Part shown: positions 23,016-32,801 of the stretch, piece after piece
Layout of the letters: every line of letters begins with the position of its first letter
Numbering within the stretch: position 1 is the first letter of the stretch
NCBI RefSeq assembly: GCF_035222485.1
Contig: NW_026946671.1
Location: 1,860,001 to 1,924,000, forward strand
DNA length: 64,000 nt
From: Podospora pseudoanserina
Taxonomy: Eukaryota > Ascomycota > Sordariomycetes > Sordariales > Podosporaceae
Direction: 5' to 3'
Notes under the pieces: generated by a model
Told to the model about the DNA's origin: nothing
What the model saw: only the letters and a program-made list of their open reading frames with translations
Databases searched by the model: none
Made by a program: the position numbers and the translations under genes

Positions 23016-23312
23016 TCATTTTAAAAGGCCTACAACTTAAACTCAACACTTTTTCATTATCTTTTAAGGCCTACCGAGTATCCTTCAAGGCCTTTTAATT
23101 ATTTTCAAGGCCTATTTACTATCTTTTTAGGCCTATTGAATTTCTTTTAAAGCGTATTAACTATCTTTGAAGGCCTAATAACTATTTTTGGAGGCCTATT
23201 ACTTATTTTTAAGGCCTATTAACTATATTTTGAGCTAAATGAGCTATCTTTCAAGGCCTGCTGACTATCCTTCAAGACCTGTTGACTATTTTTAAAGCCT
23301 ATTATCTAGCTA
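23016..23312 (+). repeat. AAGGCCTATTGACTATCTTT minisatellite, locus 3 (largest)
   Basis: About thirteen or fourteen degenerate copies of a ~21-bp unit in forward orientation. AGGCC and CTATCTTT are the best kept parts. Confidence 0.88.
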
Positions 23313-23352
23313 GGTACCAAGCATCACTGACGATGTAGGGTGGTCTAGAATT

Positions 23353-24885
23353 TCAGGAACTTTGAACCGGGACAAAAACCACCAGTACGGCGAGGAATCT
23401 GTCGATGTCGTGTCAGCCTCTTCTTCTGTGGCTCCTACGAGGGGGTTCGTGGCCATGCATGATTCTGGTGCACTACCTGTTTGGTTCAGTGATTCAGGGG
23501 CTCAGGGTTCAGGGTTTAAATAGGGGTCATCACTGGAGTGCAAAGAAGAGTGTTAAGAGAGACAGAGAAGCTTACGCGGAGGTGGCCGTAAACACTTGAA
23601 CTCTTGTCCCTTCGGTCATGCACATGACTGCTATGGCGAAGAGGACTGTGAAGCATGTGATCATGGCCAGTTTATGGTACAAGTTGGGGACTATAGAGAG
23701 GCAAAGAATGGCGACAATTGGAAGCATGCAGGCCACCAAAGTTGCTCCGCGATAAGTCAGCTTGAGTAGCGTGTCGCCCGAGTATGCTCGAACGTTGTCC
23801 TTTCCGATGTTAGTAACCTGATAGGCTGGCTGGATGACCACCAATCTGAATGTTGACTCACGGTTCTTGACCTCCTTTTCTGCGCTTCTTTATCTGCATC
23901 CTGCACATGGTTGGTAGATGTCTTTTCGCTTTCCTCTTGACCGGCCGTAGACTCCGAATCGTCCGCTTCTCTCTTGTGGGGGTTTTTTACAGCTTCTCTA
24001 AAGGGAATGAGCTCCTCCGCGAGCCACCGTGTCAGGCCGTCGACATCCTTTCTCCAACGAGGTGCCACAAGGTCTGATCTGGTTGGCGGTTCTGTCTTGT
24101 TCCAGAAGCTGATGAGATTCATGAACTGTTGGCGAAGTGGGGGAGGCTCTGGCTTCTTTTGCTGATCCCCCCATATCTCGCTGCCAACTCCTTGAACAGT
24201 CATGTTTCCATGATCTTCGTCCTGGAGCCACTTCACTAGTTGTCGCATGTTGTGCGTACTGGGTTCAGGGAGCGTTGATATTTGGGAGTACTGCAGGAGT
24301 GCTTCGTCTATGCCCATGTGAGCCCACGACCCGAAATATTTGACGAGCTGAGGAGAATACAACAAGATTGAACATACCGTAGCCCTTCAAACATTCCCTC
24401 AATTTTCGAATCTTCAAAAACTGTTTACTGTTGGTGCCCGGTCCCCAGAAAATCTTCTCGGGTTCTTTGTGAAACTCAGACTCGCCATGAAGGTCGAGAC
24501 CATTCGAATCCCTGTCCAGCTCTTCCAGATCCTTCAATTGTTCCCTCAACACTGACAACTCGACTTGATAATACAAAAGGTTTTTGATGTGAAGGTCATG
24601 GAACCGCGAAAAGGCCGCAAAATCTGGTGTCTTCGTCATCAATCTTGCGAGATCAAGCCAGCCTTCAGCGGGGATTGGTTCCTCAATGGCAATCGATGCG
24701 AGTGATGGAGTCGTTTGGTGTTCCGCTCCGTCTATTGCTTGTGCCGGGTTGATCAAGGGATCCACTGACGCCGCTGTTACAGTTGTCGGAGCGCTGCTTC
24801 CACGCGACCTGTCACTCCCGATGGGACTGGTTGGGCTTGAGGGCTCTGAGCCTAGAGTTGAGCCTGCAAAGTCTGAGCGTGCCAT
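23353..24885 (-). CDS. DUF6594 membrane protein
   Basis: Exons 24885-24378, 24307-23862, 23817-23576 and 23398-23353 join in frame to 413 aa. The N-terminal 60 residues are Ser/Pro/Thr-rich. DUF6594 landmarks: GWLDLARLM, FAAFSRFHDLHIKNLLYYQ, LRECLKGYDEALLQYSQI, TLPEPSTHNMRQLVKWL, SDLVAPRWRKDVDGLTRWL, then TLVACMLPIVAILCLSIVP, CFTVLFAIAVMCM and RVQVFTATSA. The last exon is short and comes after a 177-bp intron; it supplies FLAVLVVFV, the usual final hydrophobic segment (YAAVLVVFV in relatives). Reading through the donor would stop right after TATSA. DUF6594 resembles other fungal membrane-associated immunity-like domains, but no function is established. Confidence 0.85.
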
Positions 24886-25529
24886 TTTGAAGCCTAAGCG
24901 TACGTATCTGGGTGATAATGATGGCTGTGGAGCAAATGATATTTGGAAAGCTCGAAGCGCAGCCTTTGCAACGGGTGATGGGAAGCCAGTCCAGAGACTG
25001 GGGATTGGAGTGGCAGTCTCATGGTTAAATGGATCTAGTTGACAGCCTGTGTAGCAGGAATGCCCACTGATGATGTGATCAAAACTGCACTTAATCTACT
25101 GTATTTCTTAACACGTCAAATCAAATGGCGGATGTGTTGTGCATTGCATCCTCGCATTGCAGCAGTTCCACGAAGTCTTATAGGCTGAGGGTTGACTGAT
25201 GCAGGCAGTTGACCTTCAAGCTTCCTATTTGCCGCCATATATCAGGTCGTGTTCAGCAGCTATAATCTGCCACTATGAGTGATATGCCCCTGGCCGAGAA
25301 CATGATAAGTCTCATGAGCACACTCTTGTTGATACGACAGTCGCTATCTCCTGATATTTGGAACCCTTTTGGTTCACATGAGGCGGAGTCCGACGTGTTG
25401 ATTTCTAAAGAGACTCACATATAATGACAAGATGGTTGTCGTTGGTGATGTGGCGCAATGGTGGTTAGCCTTGGTAGGCAGGAGTGGTTGACAATGCAAT
25501 AGAGATTGCACAAAGAATTTAAGCGCTTC

Positions 25530-25650
25530 AAAGATAGTTGATATGCCTTCGACGATCTTTTTAGGGCCCTCTGACTATCTTGAGAGGCCTATTTCCTATC
25601 TTTTAGAGGTATATTGCGTATTTTGAGGGGCCTGTTGACTCTTTCGCAAG
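25530..25650. repeat. AAGGCCTATTGACTATCTTT minisatellite, locus 4
   Basis: About five degenerate units in mixed states of decay (GCCTATTTCCTATCTTTTAGA, GGCCTGTTGACTCTTTCGC). Confidence 0.8.
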
Positions 25651-26524
25651 GCCTCAATCTCTTTGTTTACAACGTGACGGAATACCCAGCGGACTCGTGT
25701 GAACATCATGTACCTAGCTAGGTACCTACGTTTCCTGCATGGTCTAAATAGCTACTAGCCCTCACCAGGTCACGTAAACTGAGGAGAACCATACATGTGG
25801 TGCCACCAGGATCCTCGAATGCTACTTGTCTGATTACGAAGTGTGAGAGCAGAATCATGATCTGACTGAGGCACAAGGCTCTCGGCAATGACTACCGGAT
25901 AGTAATGGATGCCACACACCACAAGATAATTCCCGCAGCAAACTCTGGTAAGGGTGCGTGGCAGTGCACACACTTGTCAAATCAAGTCCCTGGTTGTGTG
26001 CGACACACCATGAGTAACATTGGAACCTAACATCTGAGCGCTGGTGTAGAACAGGCCCCAGATTGGAGAGCCCCAACAATCAGAGGACGTACCATGAGGC
26101 TCCATAGTCACCTACCATGGGATTGAAGGCAGGCTCCATGCATTGTAAATTCACAACTCAGAATTGCTGTATGTTGTGCATGCATAACTTCATGCATCCA
26201 TAGATTCAGGGGTATTGTTTACAATTTGTTTTGTGAACACACAGTTAACGATGGAATACACAAAGATAACTTTTGTTGTTCTATCCGGCGTTGTGAAAGG
26301 TCAAACGATGAAAAACAGAGACTCACGGGTCGAGCTGACAACTAACAGGTTGAGGCGTCACAGCTGATTGCCCCCCTCAAGTCCAGGTGTGCCTCATTTC
26401 GACCAGGGGGTTACCACCAAGGGCCAATCCCTTGGCCATAAAAGGGCAGGCAATACTTTCTTGACGCAGTAGATGGCCGAAATTGGACAGTATCGTTTGG
26501 GAAGGCCTGACGCCTCACCAAAAA

Positions 26525-26766
26525 TGAACAGGCCCTGAACACCATCTTCAGCTCTCCCACGTCGGGGCCCATCCACAGACCACCATCCAACTCCAAACCG
26601 TGGAAGTACTTGATGAGGTGATGCGTATCGGTGAGGGCGAGCCCCTCTTCTCTTTACCTATTGTAACTGGCCTCCTCACAGTGAAGAGCCCCGAACAAGC
26701 CGGTGATGATCACGACATAGCAAACAACATCACCAGGCTCTGCGGCACAACGGCCTCTTTGACCTG
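26525..26766 (+). pseudogene. possible coding relic of unknown origin
   Basis: A frame without ATG but with protein-like composition ends at TGA 26764-26766 (VEVLDEVMRIGEGEPLFSL, IVTGLLTVKSPEQAGDD). A stop lies just upstream and no splice partner was found. I do not recognise it. Confidence 0.25.
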
Positions 26767-27037
26767 AAAATTCTGGTTTCCGTGTGTACGCCACGCTCGA
26801 AAGAGTACATGCGAAAGTTCCCGTTCTTATGGTCCGAGCCTTGTTGTGTGTCTATCTCAGCTCAAGGTAGACAGATATAAGTTTCCACGCTGTTTGATCC
26901 CAGCTACACACAGGTCGACAGAAGCATTTGTCCATCTCAGCTTCAGAAAGACAGAAGGGTTTGTCTATCTCAGGATTATATAGACGAATTACCTCCTTCT
27001 ACCCACGCCAGTTACACGCATAACACCAAACGATAAG

Positions 27038-27460
27038 ATGTCCAGTACTGGAGGCGCTACTTTTGTCGATGGGCGCTGTAGGTTATTTCGTCTTTGAGTC
27101 AGCGTGACGGGGCACTTCAATAGACACTAACATTTATATATAGCGCCACAGGCCTGGAAGCTCGAAAAATCCAGACTAGATAAAGCTCTCACCGATGCGC
27201 AACGAACGCTCGATGGCCGCAAGAGAAGCGACCCGGAAGGCAAAGATCCGAGAACTGCGAATGCTGTTGCTCTAGCGCAGTATGCCGTTGATGTGGCGAA
27301 CATTCATGTGGCACAATACCACATACGTGTAGCTTTTGCCAGTGGAGATGTTGATGACAAGAAGAAGAAGTCTCTTCTGGAGCAGTTGGCTGAGTTGGAG
27401 ACGGAACTTCAGGAGTTGGCCCAGGGAAAAGCGAAGAAGGCTGCAAATGGCCAGAACTGA
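27038..27460 (+). CDS. small two-exon helical protein, unknown
   Basis: Exon 1 (27038-27077) encodes MSSTGGATFVDGR. A 66-bp intron (GTAGGT...ATATAG) leads into exon 2 (27144-27460), which is open for 105 codons up to TGA. The product has 118 aa. Exon 2 has no ATG of its own, so simple ORF scans miss it. The protein is highly charged and mostly helical: QAWKLEKSRLDKALTDAQRT, AVALAQYAVDVANIHVAQYH and a heptad-like LLEQLAELETELQELAQG at the end, suggesting a coiled coil. The intron has a CACTAAC branch-site match close to its end. No homologous family is recognised. Confidence 0.6.
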
Positions 27461-28061
27461 TGGTTTTCATACCTAGGTAAGGACAGCTATGTGCAAGGAC
27501 AAGGACAAGGATCTACACTCGTTTACAAGATCAGGATGTCCTTTGACGCTGGGTTTGTCGCAAATGGAGGACAGATCTTTCTTTGAACCAACCCTCTTGT
27601 ATGTCGGTTTCAAATATTTCTTCTGTGCATCAAAGTCAGTCTTTTCCGAGTGTAATCCTTTCCCACTCGCACCCACATTCAGGTGGCTTGAGATGCTTTC
27701 CAACGAGTAAGTAGGCAGTTCGGAAGGCAGGTTCCGTCAGCTAGCGATTGAAAGCATGAGGGAAGCGGGTTATCCCGCTGTTTACATCTCCATCGCAATT
27801 TATCCGATCATTTCGATGCAACACTTCCTCCCAAACCGGGTCTTCGTTCCCAAATTCCCGGGAATACCTGCCCCAGCTCCATTCCGTCCATTCTGAAAAG
27901 GCAAGTCGGACGACTGAACCGGGCCGGCTACGCCAAGGTCCCTGTGTGGGTGGGTATCATGAAAATGTCATAAAGTCTCACTTTTCCACCGTTGAAGCTT
28001 GGTGAAAAGCTTGACTCTTCTAGTCACCTTGGAATTGTTCAATCTCAACCTGGCTCTCAAG
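27461..28061. other. intergenic region upstream of the CBM1 gene
   Basis: About 600 bp without a supported gene. Overlapping 73-76-codon frames on both strands carry no motifs. Confidence 0.45.
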
Positions 28062-28984
28062 ATGCGTGTTTTCTCTGCTGTTCTCCTACTGACGGCCGGT
28101 GCGGCGGCCCAGCGCGGGCCATATGAGCAGTGTGGTGGTACCGGGCGACCAGACGAGAGCTGCAGTGCTGGCTGGCAGTGCACCACATACAAGTAAAGCC
28201 TCCTCAAGACTCCTATTCCCACATTGCGGTCGATGATTACTGACGCTTCCCAGCCCATATTATGCCCAGTGCGTTCCAGCAGCCACCTCCGCCCCGGCAC
28301 CAACCTCGACACCGGCACCGTCCCCCACACCTGTCCCATCATCTTCCCAGCTTATTACCTCCTCCTCTCGTGTAATCACCACTCTCACCACTGTCACTAC
28401 ACCCCCATCCATCACCACCTCTACCCAAGCCGGCTCAGGCTCCGGCCCGGTTGTCCCCACTCCAACCACGCTGCAATCAGGGTGGTACTGGATCCGCGCG
28501 GTCGCCACGCCCAACTACCGCTCTTATCTCCAGCCCCAGCCGACATCCACCCCCGTCCCCAGAGCAGCGGTCCTCGCCAACTCCAAGACGGCCGCCCAGT
28601 TCCAGCTCACCTCCGGCCAGCTAATCCAGAACAACTTTGGCAACTCCCCCAACCTCTACCTCAACGTCGAGAACCCCACCGACAAAACCCAAAGAAGACT
28701 CAGGACATGGTTTGACACCACACCAAACACCTATGGTACCTTTGGCTGGCAGGGCGACACCCTCACCTGGACCGTCAGTGACATCAACAGGCCCAACAGT
28801 GCTGCTTGGTTGGTCTGTGGTGATAGCAAGGAGGTCTTCATCAACACTGGGGCGTTCCTGTGGGATACACCTGCGGGATGTTTCGATCATACTGTAAGTT
28901 TGACTTTTCCCTTCATATGAGAAGTGAGCTAACAGCTGGGGGTGATAGATCCACTCGTACAATGGCGCCCAGGCCGATGTTTGA
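28062..28984 (+). CDS. secreted protein with N-terminal cellulose-binding CBM1
   Basis: Exons 28062-28192, 28254-28893 and 28949-28984 join to 268 aa; introns are 61 and 55 bp. A signal peptide (MRVFSAVLLLTAGAAAQ) is followed directly by a fungal cellulose-binding module: RGPYEQCGGTGRPDESCSAG, then WQCTTYNPYYAQCVP, with four Cys and the aromatic surface residues in place. A Pro/Ser/Thr linker (~70 residues) joins a ~140-residue domain with GWYWIRAVATPNYRSYLQ, FQLTSGQLIQ, YLNVENP and WFDTTPNTYGTFGWQGDTL. I do not recognise that domain as a catalytic family; it may bind or protect plant cell wall. The 3' end lies 87 bp from the convergent neighbour. Confidence 0.88.
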
Positions 28985-29071
28985 GATGGAGAAGATTTCG
29001 AAAAGTGATGTTTCAATGGGTTGATGGCTGCATAGTGATAGAGGAATCGAGATTAGAAAACAATCGAGACG

Positions 29072-30454
29072 TTATGGCCACATGGACTCATACATGTACA
29101 ACCAATCATCCCAATACTGTTCAAACCGCCCAGTCAGCCAGCTTCTTCCGTCTCCATCTCCACCAATCTTCCACGGTCTTGTGTGTAGGCCCTCAGTCTT
29201 GAGGTGACGCTTCAGAGCTACGTTCATGCTGAACGAACTTGGGCTGATGCCAAAGAAATAGTCACTCTCGACCAACACAACAAAGTCGATCAGGGCTTGT
29301 TGGTCCCAGGTCAGAGCCTCCAACATCAGCAGGTCCTCCCTCGAGTACTTGGCAAGCAGGTCATGTTTGGTGATGACACCCATGCCCAACCTCCTTTCAG
29401 CCTCTTCAACCAGCCTCGCTGCATCTGTCTTATTCCCCGTCGCCAAATAAGCAGCTTTGATCCCCGTTGCCTCAGATGCCGTCAGATACGCCTCTGTCTG
29501 GTTCCCAAAATCCGGCCACCGACTCAGCGCATCGCTCTCAGTTCTCAAATGTAACCCCACATACCGTCCGCTTCCCCCATGTCTTTTTGCAAACTCTCTC
29601 ATGTACCCCTTTGCTCTGAACCCCAAAGCCAGAATATCCTCCCTGAACCTCAACAGCCCTCCAAAACTGGCAGTGAATTCTGGCCCATCCTTCCAAGTAG
29701 GCCACTCAAACTGCACTCCCCAAGGAAACCTAACCGGCCGGGGGCTCATCTCGTTCAACTCAGGCCATCCAAACTCTTTCTCCGTCCTGTCCAGGTAACC
29801 GGAAAATGCCTTGTTGAATACCCCGACGTGTTTGTTGAGGTCCCGCTTATCACAGCCTCCCCTCTTCCCCAGATCATGTGGCCTGACCTTTTCGGCTTTC
29901 ACGGGGAGCTGTACGTTGGGGATGCTCTCATCATTATCGTAGACCGTGATCCGAGGGCAAGCCCTTTCCAGATTGGTTCGGAAGTGGTCCTCGTCAAAGA
30001 AGTAGGTGAACGGCTGGTAGTCCAGCATCAAATCTGCTAGATTCTTCTCGCTGCGAGTGCGGATGCGGGGCAGGACGATGCCGGTGGCGCCGGCTTCGAT
30101 ACCATAGCGGATGCAAGTGAGGATGTAATTCCGGATGTTACCAATTCCTCCCGAATTGTTGTCGCAAATAAACACCAGGCCGGGCCTCCAAATGGTCTGC
30201 TCCCGGCAGACACGCTCGAGAGGCCAGCGGACGAAGGGTGAGTCGGGGAGAGACAGATCGACCGGGTTTGGTTGGGGTTGCTGGTAAGGTGAGAGTGAGG
30301 TCCTGTAAGTGCTTTCGTACAAGCATATTTTGGGGAGGCGGCAAGACCAGATGGTGACCAAGGAGATGAGGCAGACAAGAAACAGAACGCCCCGAGGCCG
30401 GGAGACCAGAGAGGGAGACATGGCTGGGCTGATGAAGCCCATTTTTGTCTTCAT
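29072..30454 (-). CDS. O-fucosyltransferase-like type II membrane glycosyltransferase
   Basis: 460 aa in a single exon. A single N-terminal anchor (GVLFLVCLISLVTIWSC) with a short basic cytosolic end indicates a Golgi/ER type II protein. The lumenal part has FICDNNSGGIGNIRNYIL (nucleotide-sugar loop of GT-B O-fucosyltransferases), RYVGLHLRTESDALSRWPDF (HxR...D motif) and DFVVLVESDYFFGISPSSFS near the C-terminus. Fungi carry several uncharacterised members; acceptor and sugar are unknown. Met5 and Met13 are alternative starts. Convergent with the CBM1 gene. Confidence 0.83.
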   Translation of the reverse strand: MKTKMGFISPAMSPSLVSRPRGVLFLVCLISLVTIWSCRLPKICLYESTYRTSLSPYQQPQPNPVDLSLPDSPFVRWPLERVCREQTIWRPGLVFICDNNSGGIGNIRNYILTCIRYGIEAGATGIVLPRIRTRSEKNLADLMLDYQPFTYFFDEDHFRTNLERACPRITVYDNDESIPNVQLPVKAEKVRPHDLGKRGGCDKRDLNKHVGVFNKAFSGYLDRTEKEFGWPELNEMSPRPVRFPWGVQFEWPTWKDGPEFTASFGGLLRFREDILALGFRAKGYMREFAKRHGGSGRYVGLHLRTESDALSRWPDFGNQTEAYLTASEATGIKAAYLATGNKTDAARLVEEAERRLGMGVITKHDLLAKYSREDLLMLEALTWDQQALIDFVVLVESDYFFGISPSSFSMNVALKRHLKTEGLHTRPWKIGGDGDGRSWLTGRFEQYWDDWLYMYESMWP

Positions 30455-31178
30455 CTCATGAACAAAACATCCTGAGGCTCAGAGAATGGAGAAATGGAGA
30501 CGTGTTGATGTGCGGATAAATGGGCTTGGGGTCGAATGCCATGGCGGACAGTGACCCGCTTTTGCCCACGGAGGCACAACTCCGAGCCCATCACCCGGCA
30601 TCCAAGAGAGGGATGCTTCGATCGTAAAGCTTGTGGAGCTTGTGAAAGTGAAGAAGACAGTTAAAAGCCTGTGTCTTGTATTGATTTACAAAACATGACT
30701 TCATGTGATCAGAACGTTTGAGGCAGAGGTCATGAGATTGAATGTGGGTGGCCGATAAGACTTGTTCCAGCCTGAGAATGAGACAGCGCTGAATATCGAG
30801 ATTCTGTGAATAGTCAGCATTATAACTATAAATCGTTGCGATTTACAGCCCACAGGGAAAAGAGAGAGTGATAGACAATGTCCGCCAGACAGGAAATCGA
30901 GAGAGTTGACATCGCCGAGCTTCGTTACTTCCGTGTCCCTGAGTTGGGTCTTGGCATCAATCCCTGCTAGCGGGACTCAGGTGGGGTTGATGCGGGGTGA
31001 TAAGATGCCCCACTAAAAAGTTGAAAATCCACAAATTTTTGGTGGGCGGCCCTCGAGATTTTTGCGACCACGACGAACCCCGCCAGCCAGTCCCTCTCTC
31101 TAATTGTCGCATTGCCGCAAAGTAATTGAACACCCTACTCGACTGAATATCGCTACCTAGTCAAGAAACACCTTCGAA
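30455..31178. other. divergent promoter between glycosyltransferase and rrb1
   Basis: 724 bp. A 30-codon ORF starts at 30878 (MSARQEIERVDIAELRYF) but nothing supports its translation. The stretch just before rrb1 (31080-31178) looks like its core promoter and 5' UTR. Confidence 0.5.
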
Positions 31179-32648
31179 ATGTCCAAGCGCACTGCCGACG
31201 AAGACAGCGCCGGCCCCCTCAAGGGCCGCAGCCGCCCCGATGCTATGGACATCGACGATGACAAGACCAACGAGATGGGCGAGTTCGAGGACGAGTTCGA
31301 GGATGAGTTTGAGAGCGAGGATGAGATCATCGAGGCTGGTGTCGACGGCAGACCAGATGCCGAACGAGAGGCTGAGGAGGGCGCTATGGAGCTCGACAAC
31401 CCCCAGGGCACATTCATCGTCGGCAGAACAAAACTCGAGCCTGGCCAGACCCTCTCTCCCGATCCCACCACATACCGCATGCTTCACAACCTGAGCACAC
31501 CATGGCCATGCCTCTCCTTCGACATTATCCGCGACGGGCTCGGCGACAACCGCAGCGTCTACCCCATGACCATGTACACAGTAGCAGGCACCCAGGCCGA
31601 GAACACAAAGGCCTCGGACAACTCTCTCATGGTGATGAAGCTGAGCGCCCTGAGCAAGATGCAAGGCGGTGACGACGACGATTCCAGCGACGAGGAGGAC
31701 GACGATGAGGATTCCGACCCTCTCCTCGAGCACAAGAGTATCCCTCTCAACAGCACCACCAACAGGATACGAGCTCACCAGGCCCCTGCCACTGGTGCCT
31801 CGCAGACCCCGACCACCCTCACCGCGACCATGACCGAGTCCACCAATGTTTACATTCACGACATTACCCCCCACCTCGCCTCTTTTGATACCCCGGGTAC
31901 CATCATCACCCCCCAACAAAACAAGCCCGTCTGCACCATCCGCGCCCACAAGTCCGAGGGTTATGCTGTCGACTGGTCGACCCTTCACCCACAGGGAAAG
32001 CTCCTGACTGGTGACAACGACGGTCTCATCTATGTCACCACCCGCACCGACGGCGGCGGCTTTGTGACCGACAACCGCCCCTTCACCGGCCACACCTCCT
32101 CGGTAGAAGAGCTCCAATGGTCGCCCTCGGAAGCCTCCGTTTTCGCTTCTGCCTCGTCTGATGGCACCATTCGCGTCTGGGATGTCCGCAGCAAGGCCCG
32201 CAAGCCAGCGCTCAGCATGCAAGTTAGCAATGTCGACGTAAACGTCATGTCCTGGTCGAGACAAACCACCCATCTCTTGGCTTCCGGTGACGATGCTGGT
32301 GTGTGGGGTGTCTGGGATCTCAGACAATGGAAGTCGGATGGAAAGCCCACACCCATCGCCAGCTTCGACTACCACAAGGAGCAGATTACCAGTGTCGAAT
32401 GGCATCCCACTGATGACAGTATCGTTGCCGTCTCTGCTGGTGATAACACCGTCACCATTTGGGACTTGGCCGTCGAGCTGGATGACGAGGAGAGCAAGGA
32501 CACGGGTGGTGTTGCGGACGTGCCTCCCCAGCTTCTGTTTGTGCACTACCAGAACCTGGCCAAGGAGGTCCACTGGCACCCACAGATTCCCGGCGTGCTG
32601 GCTGCCACAGGCGAGGAGTTTAGCGTTTTCAGGACTATTAGCGTATAG
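31179..32648 (+). CDS. rrb1: ribosome assembly protein Rrb1 (GRWD1-type WD40 protein)
   Basis: 489 aa, intronless. Rrb1 is the nucleolar chaperone of ribosomal protein uL3 (Rpl3) in 60S subunit assembly. Landmarks: acidic N-terminus (MDIDDD, EFEDEFEDEFES), the CAF1C-like HAT motif region TTYRMLHNLSTPWPCLSFD, a second acidic patch (DDDDSSDEEDDDEDSDPLLE), and WD repeats: KSEGYAVDWSTLHPQGKLLT, HTSSVEELQWSPSE, SSDGTIRVWDVRS, VNVMSWSRQTTHLLASGDD, YHKEQITSVEWHPTDDSI and GDNTVTIWDLAVE, closing with LAKEVHWHPQIPGVLAATGE. The C-terminus is conserved and complete. Convergent with the catalase gene, 153 bp apart. Confidence 0.96.
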   Translation: MSKRTADEDSAGPLKGRSRPDAMDIDDDKTNEMGEFEDEFEDEFESEDEIIEAGVDGRPDAEREAEEGAMELDNPQGTFIVGRTKLEPGQTLSPDPTTYRMLHNLSTPWPCLSFDIIRDGLGDNRSVYPMTMYTVAGTQAENTKASDNSLMVMKLSALSKMQGGDDDDSSDEEDDDEDSDPLLEHKSIPLNSTTNRIRAHQAPATGASQTPTTLTATMTESTNVYIHDITPHLASFDTPGTIITPQQNKPVCTIRAHKSEGYAVDWSTLHPQGKLLTGDNDGLIYVTTRTDGGGFVTDNRPFTGHTSSVEELQWSPSEASVFASASSDGTIRVWDVRSKARKPALSMQVSNVDVNVMSWSRQTTHLLASGDDAGVWGVWDLRQWKSDGKPTPIASFDYHKEQITSVEWHPTDDSIVAVSAGDNTVTIWDLAVELDDEESKDTGGVADVPPQLLFVHYQNLAKEVHWHPQIPGVLAATGEEFSVFRTISV

Positions 32649-32801
32649 AGGATCTGCTTGGGAAATAAAACGCAAGATTACCACGCCACACACAGCAAAC
32701 ACCTGGACACACGACAGGAATGATCATTCAATGTGATGAAGAACCCCATTTGCCCCCAGCTCCTTACGATACTCACAGACAGACACAACAAACAAATTAA
32801 G

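Larger units (their letters stand above)
22521..23352. other. AT-rich intergenic region packed with minisatellites
   Basis: No supported gene. It holds a 12-bp tandem array (22901-23008) embedded in copies of the ~21-bp AAGGCCT repeat (22643-22705 and 23016-23312). Pyrimidine-rich DNA (22800-22900) precedes the 12-bp array. Confidence 0.8.
24886..27037. other. gene-poor region of about 2.1 kb
   Basis: No intact gene seen. It holds the AAGGCCT repeat near 25530-25650, a possible coding relic at 26525-26766, and three loose copies of TGTCTATCTCAGCTTCA-like sequence at 26840-26985. Confidence 0.6.

Noticed and set aside
30878-30970. 30-codon ORF upstream of rrb1
   Set aside because: Too short, about 200 bp from the rrb1 start, no evidence that it lies in the transcript.
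31161-32702. 513-codon frame on the minus strand opposite rrb1
   Set aside because: Exact antisense shadow of the rrb1 coding frame; no family similarity.
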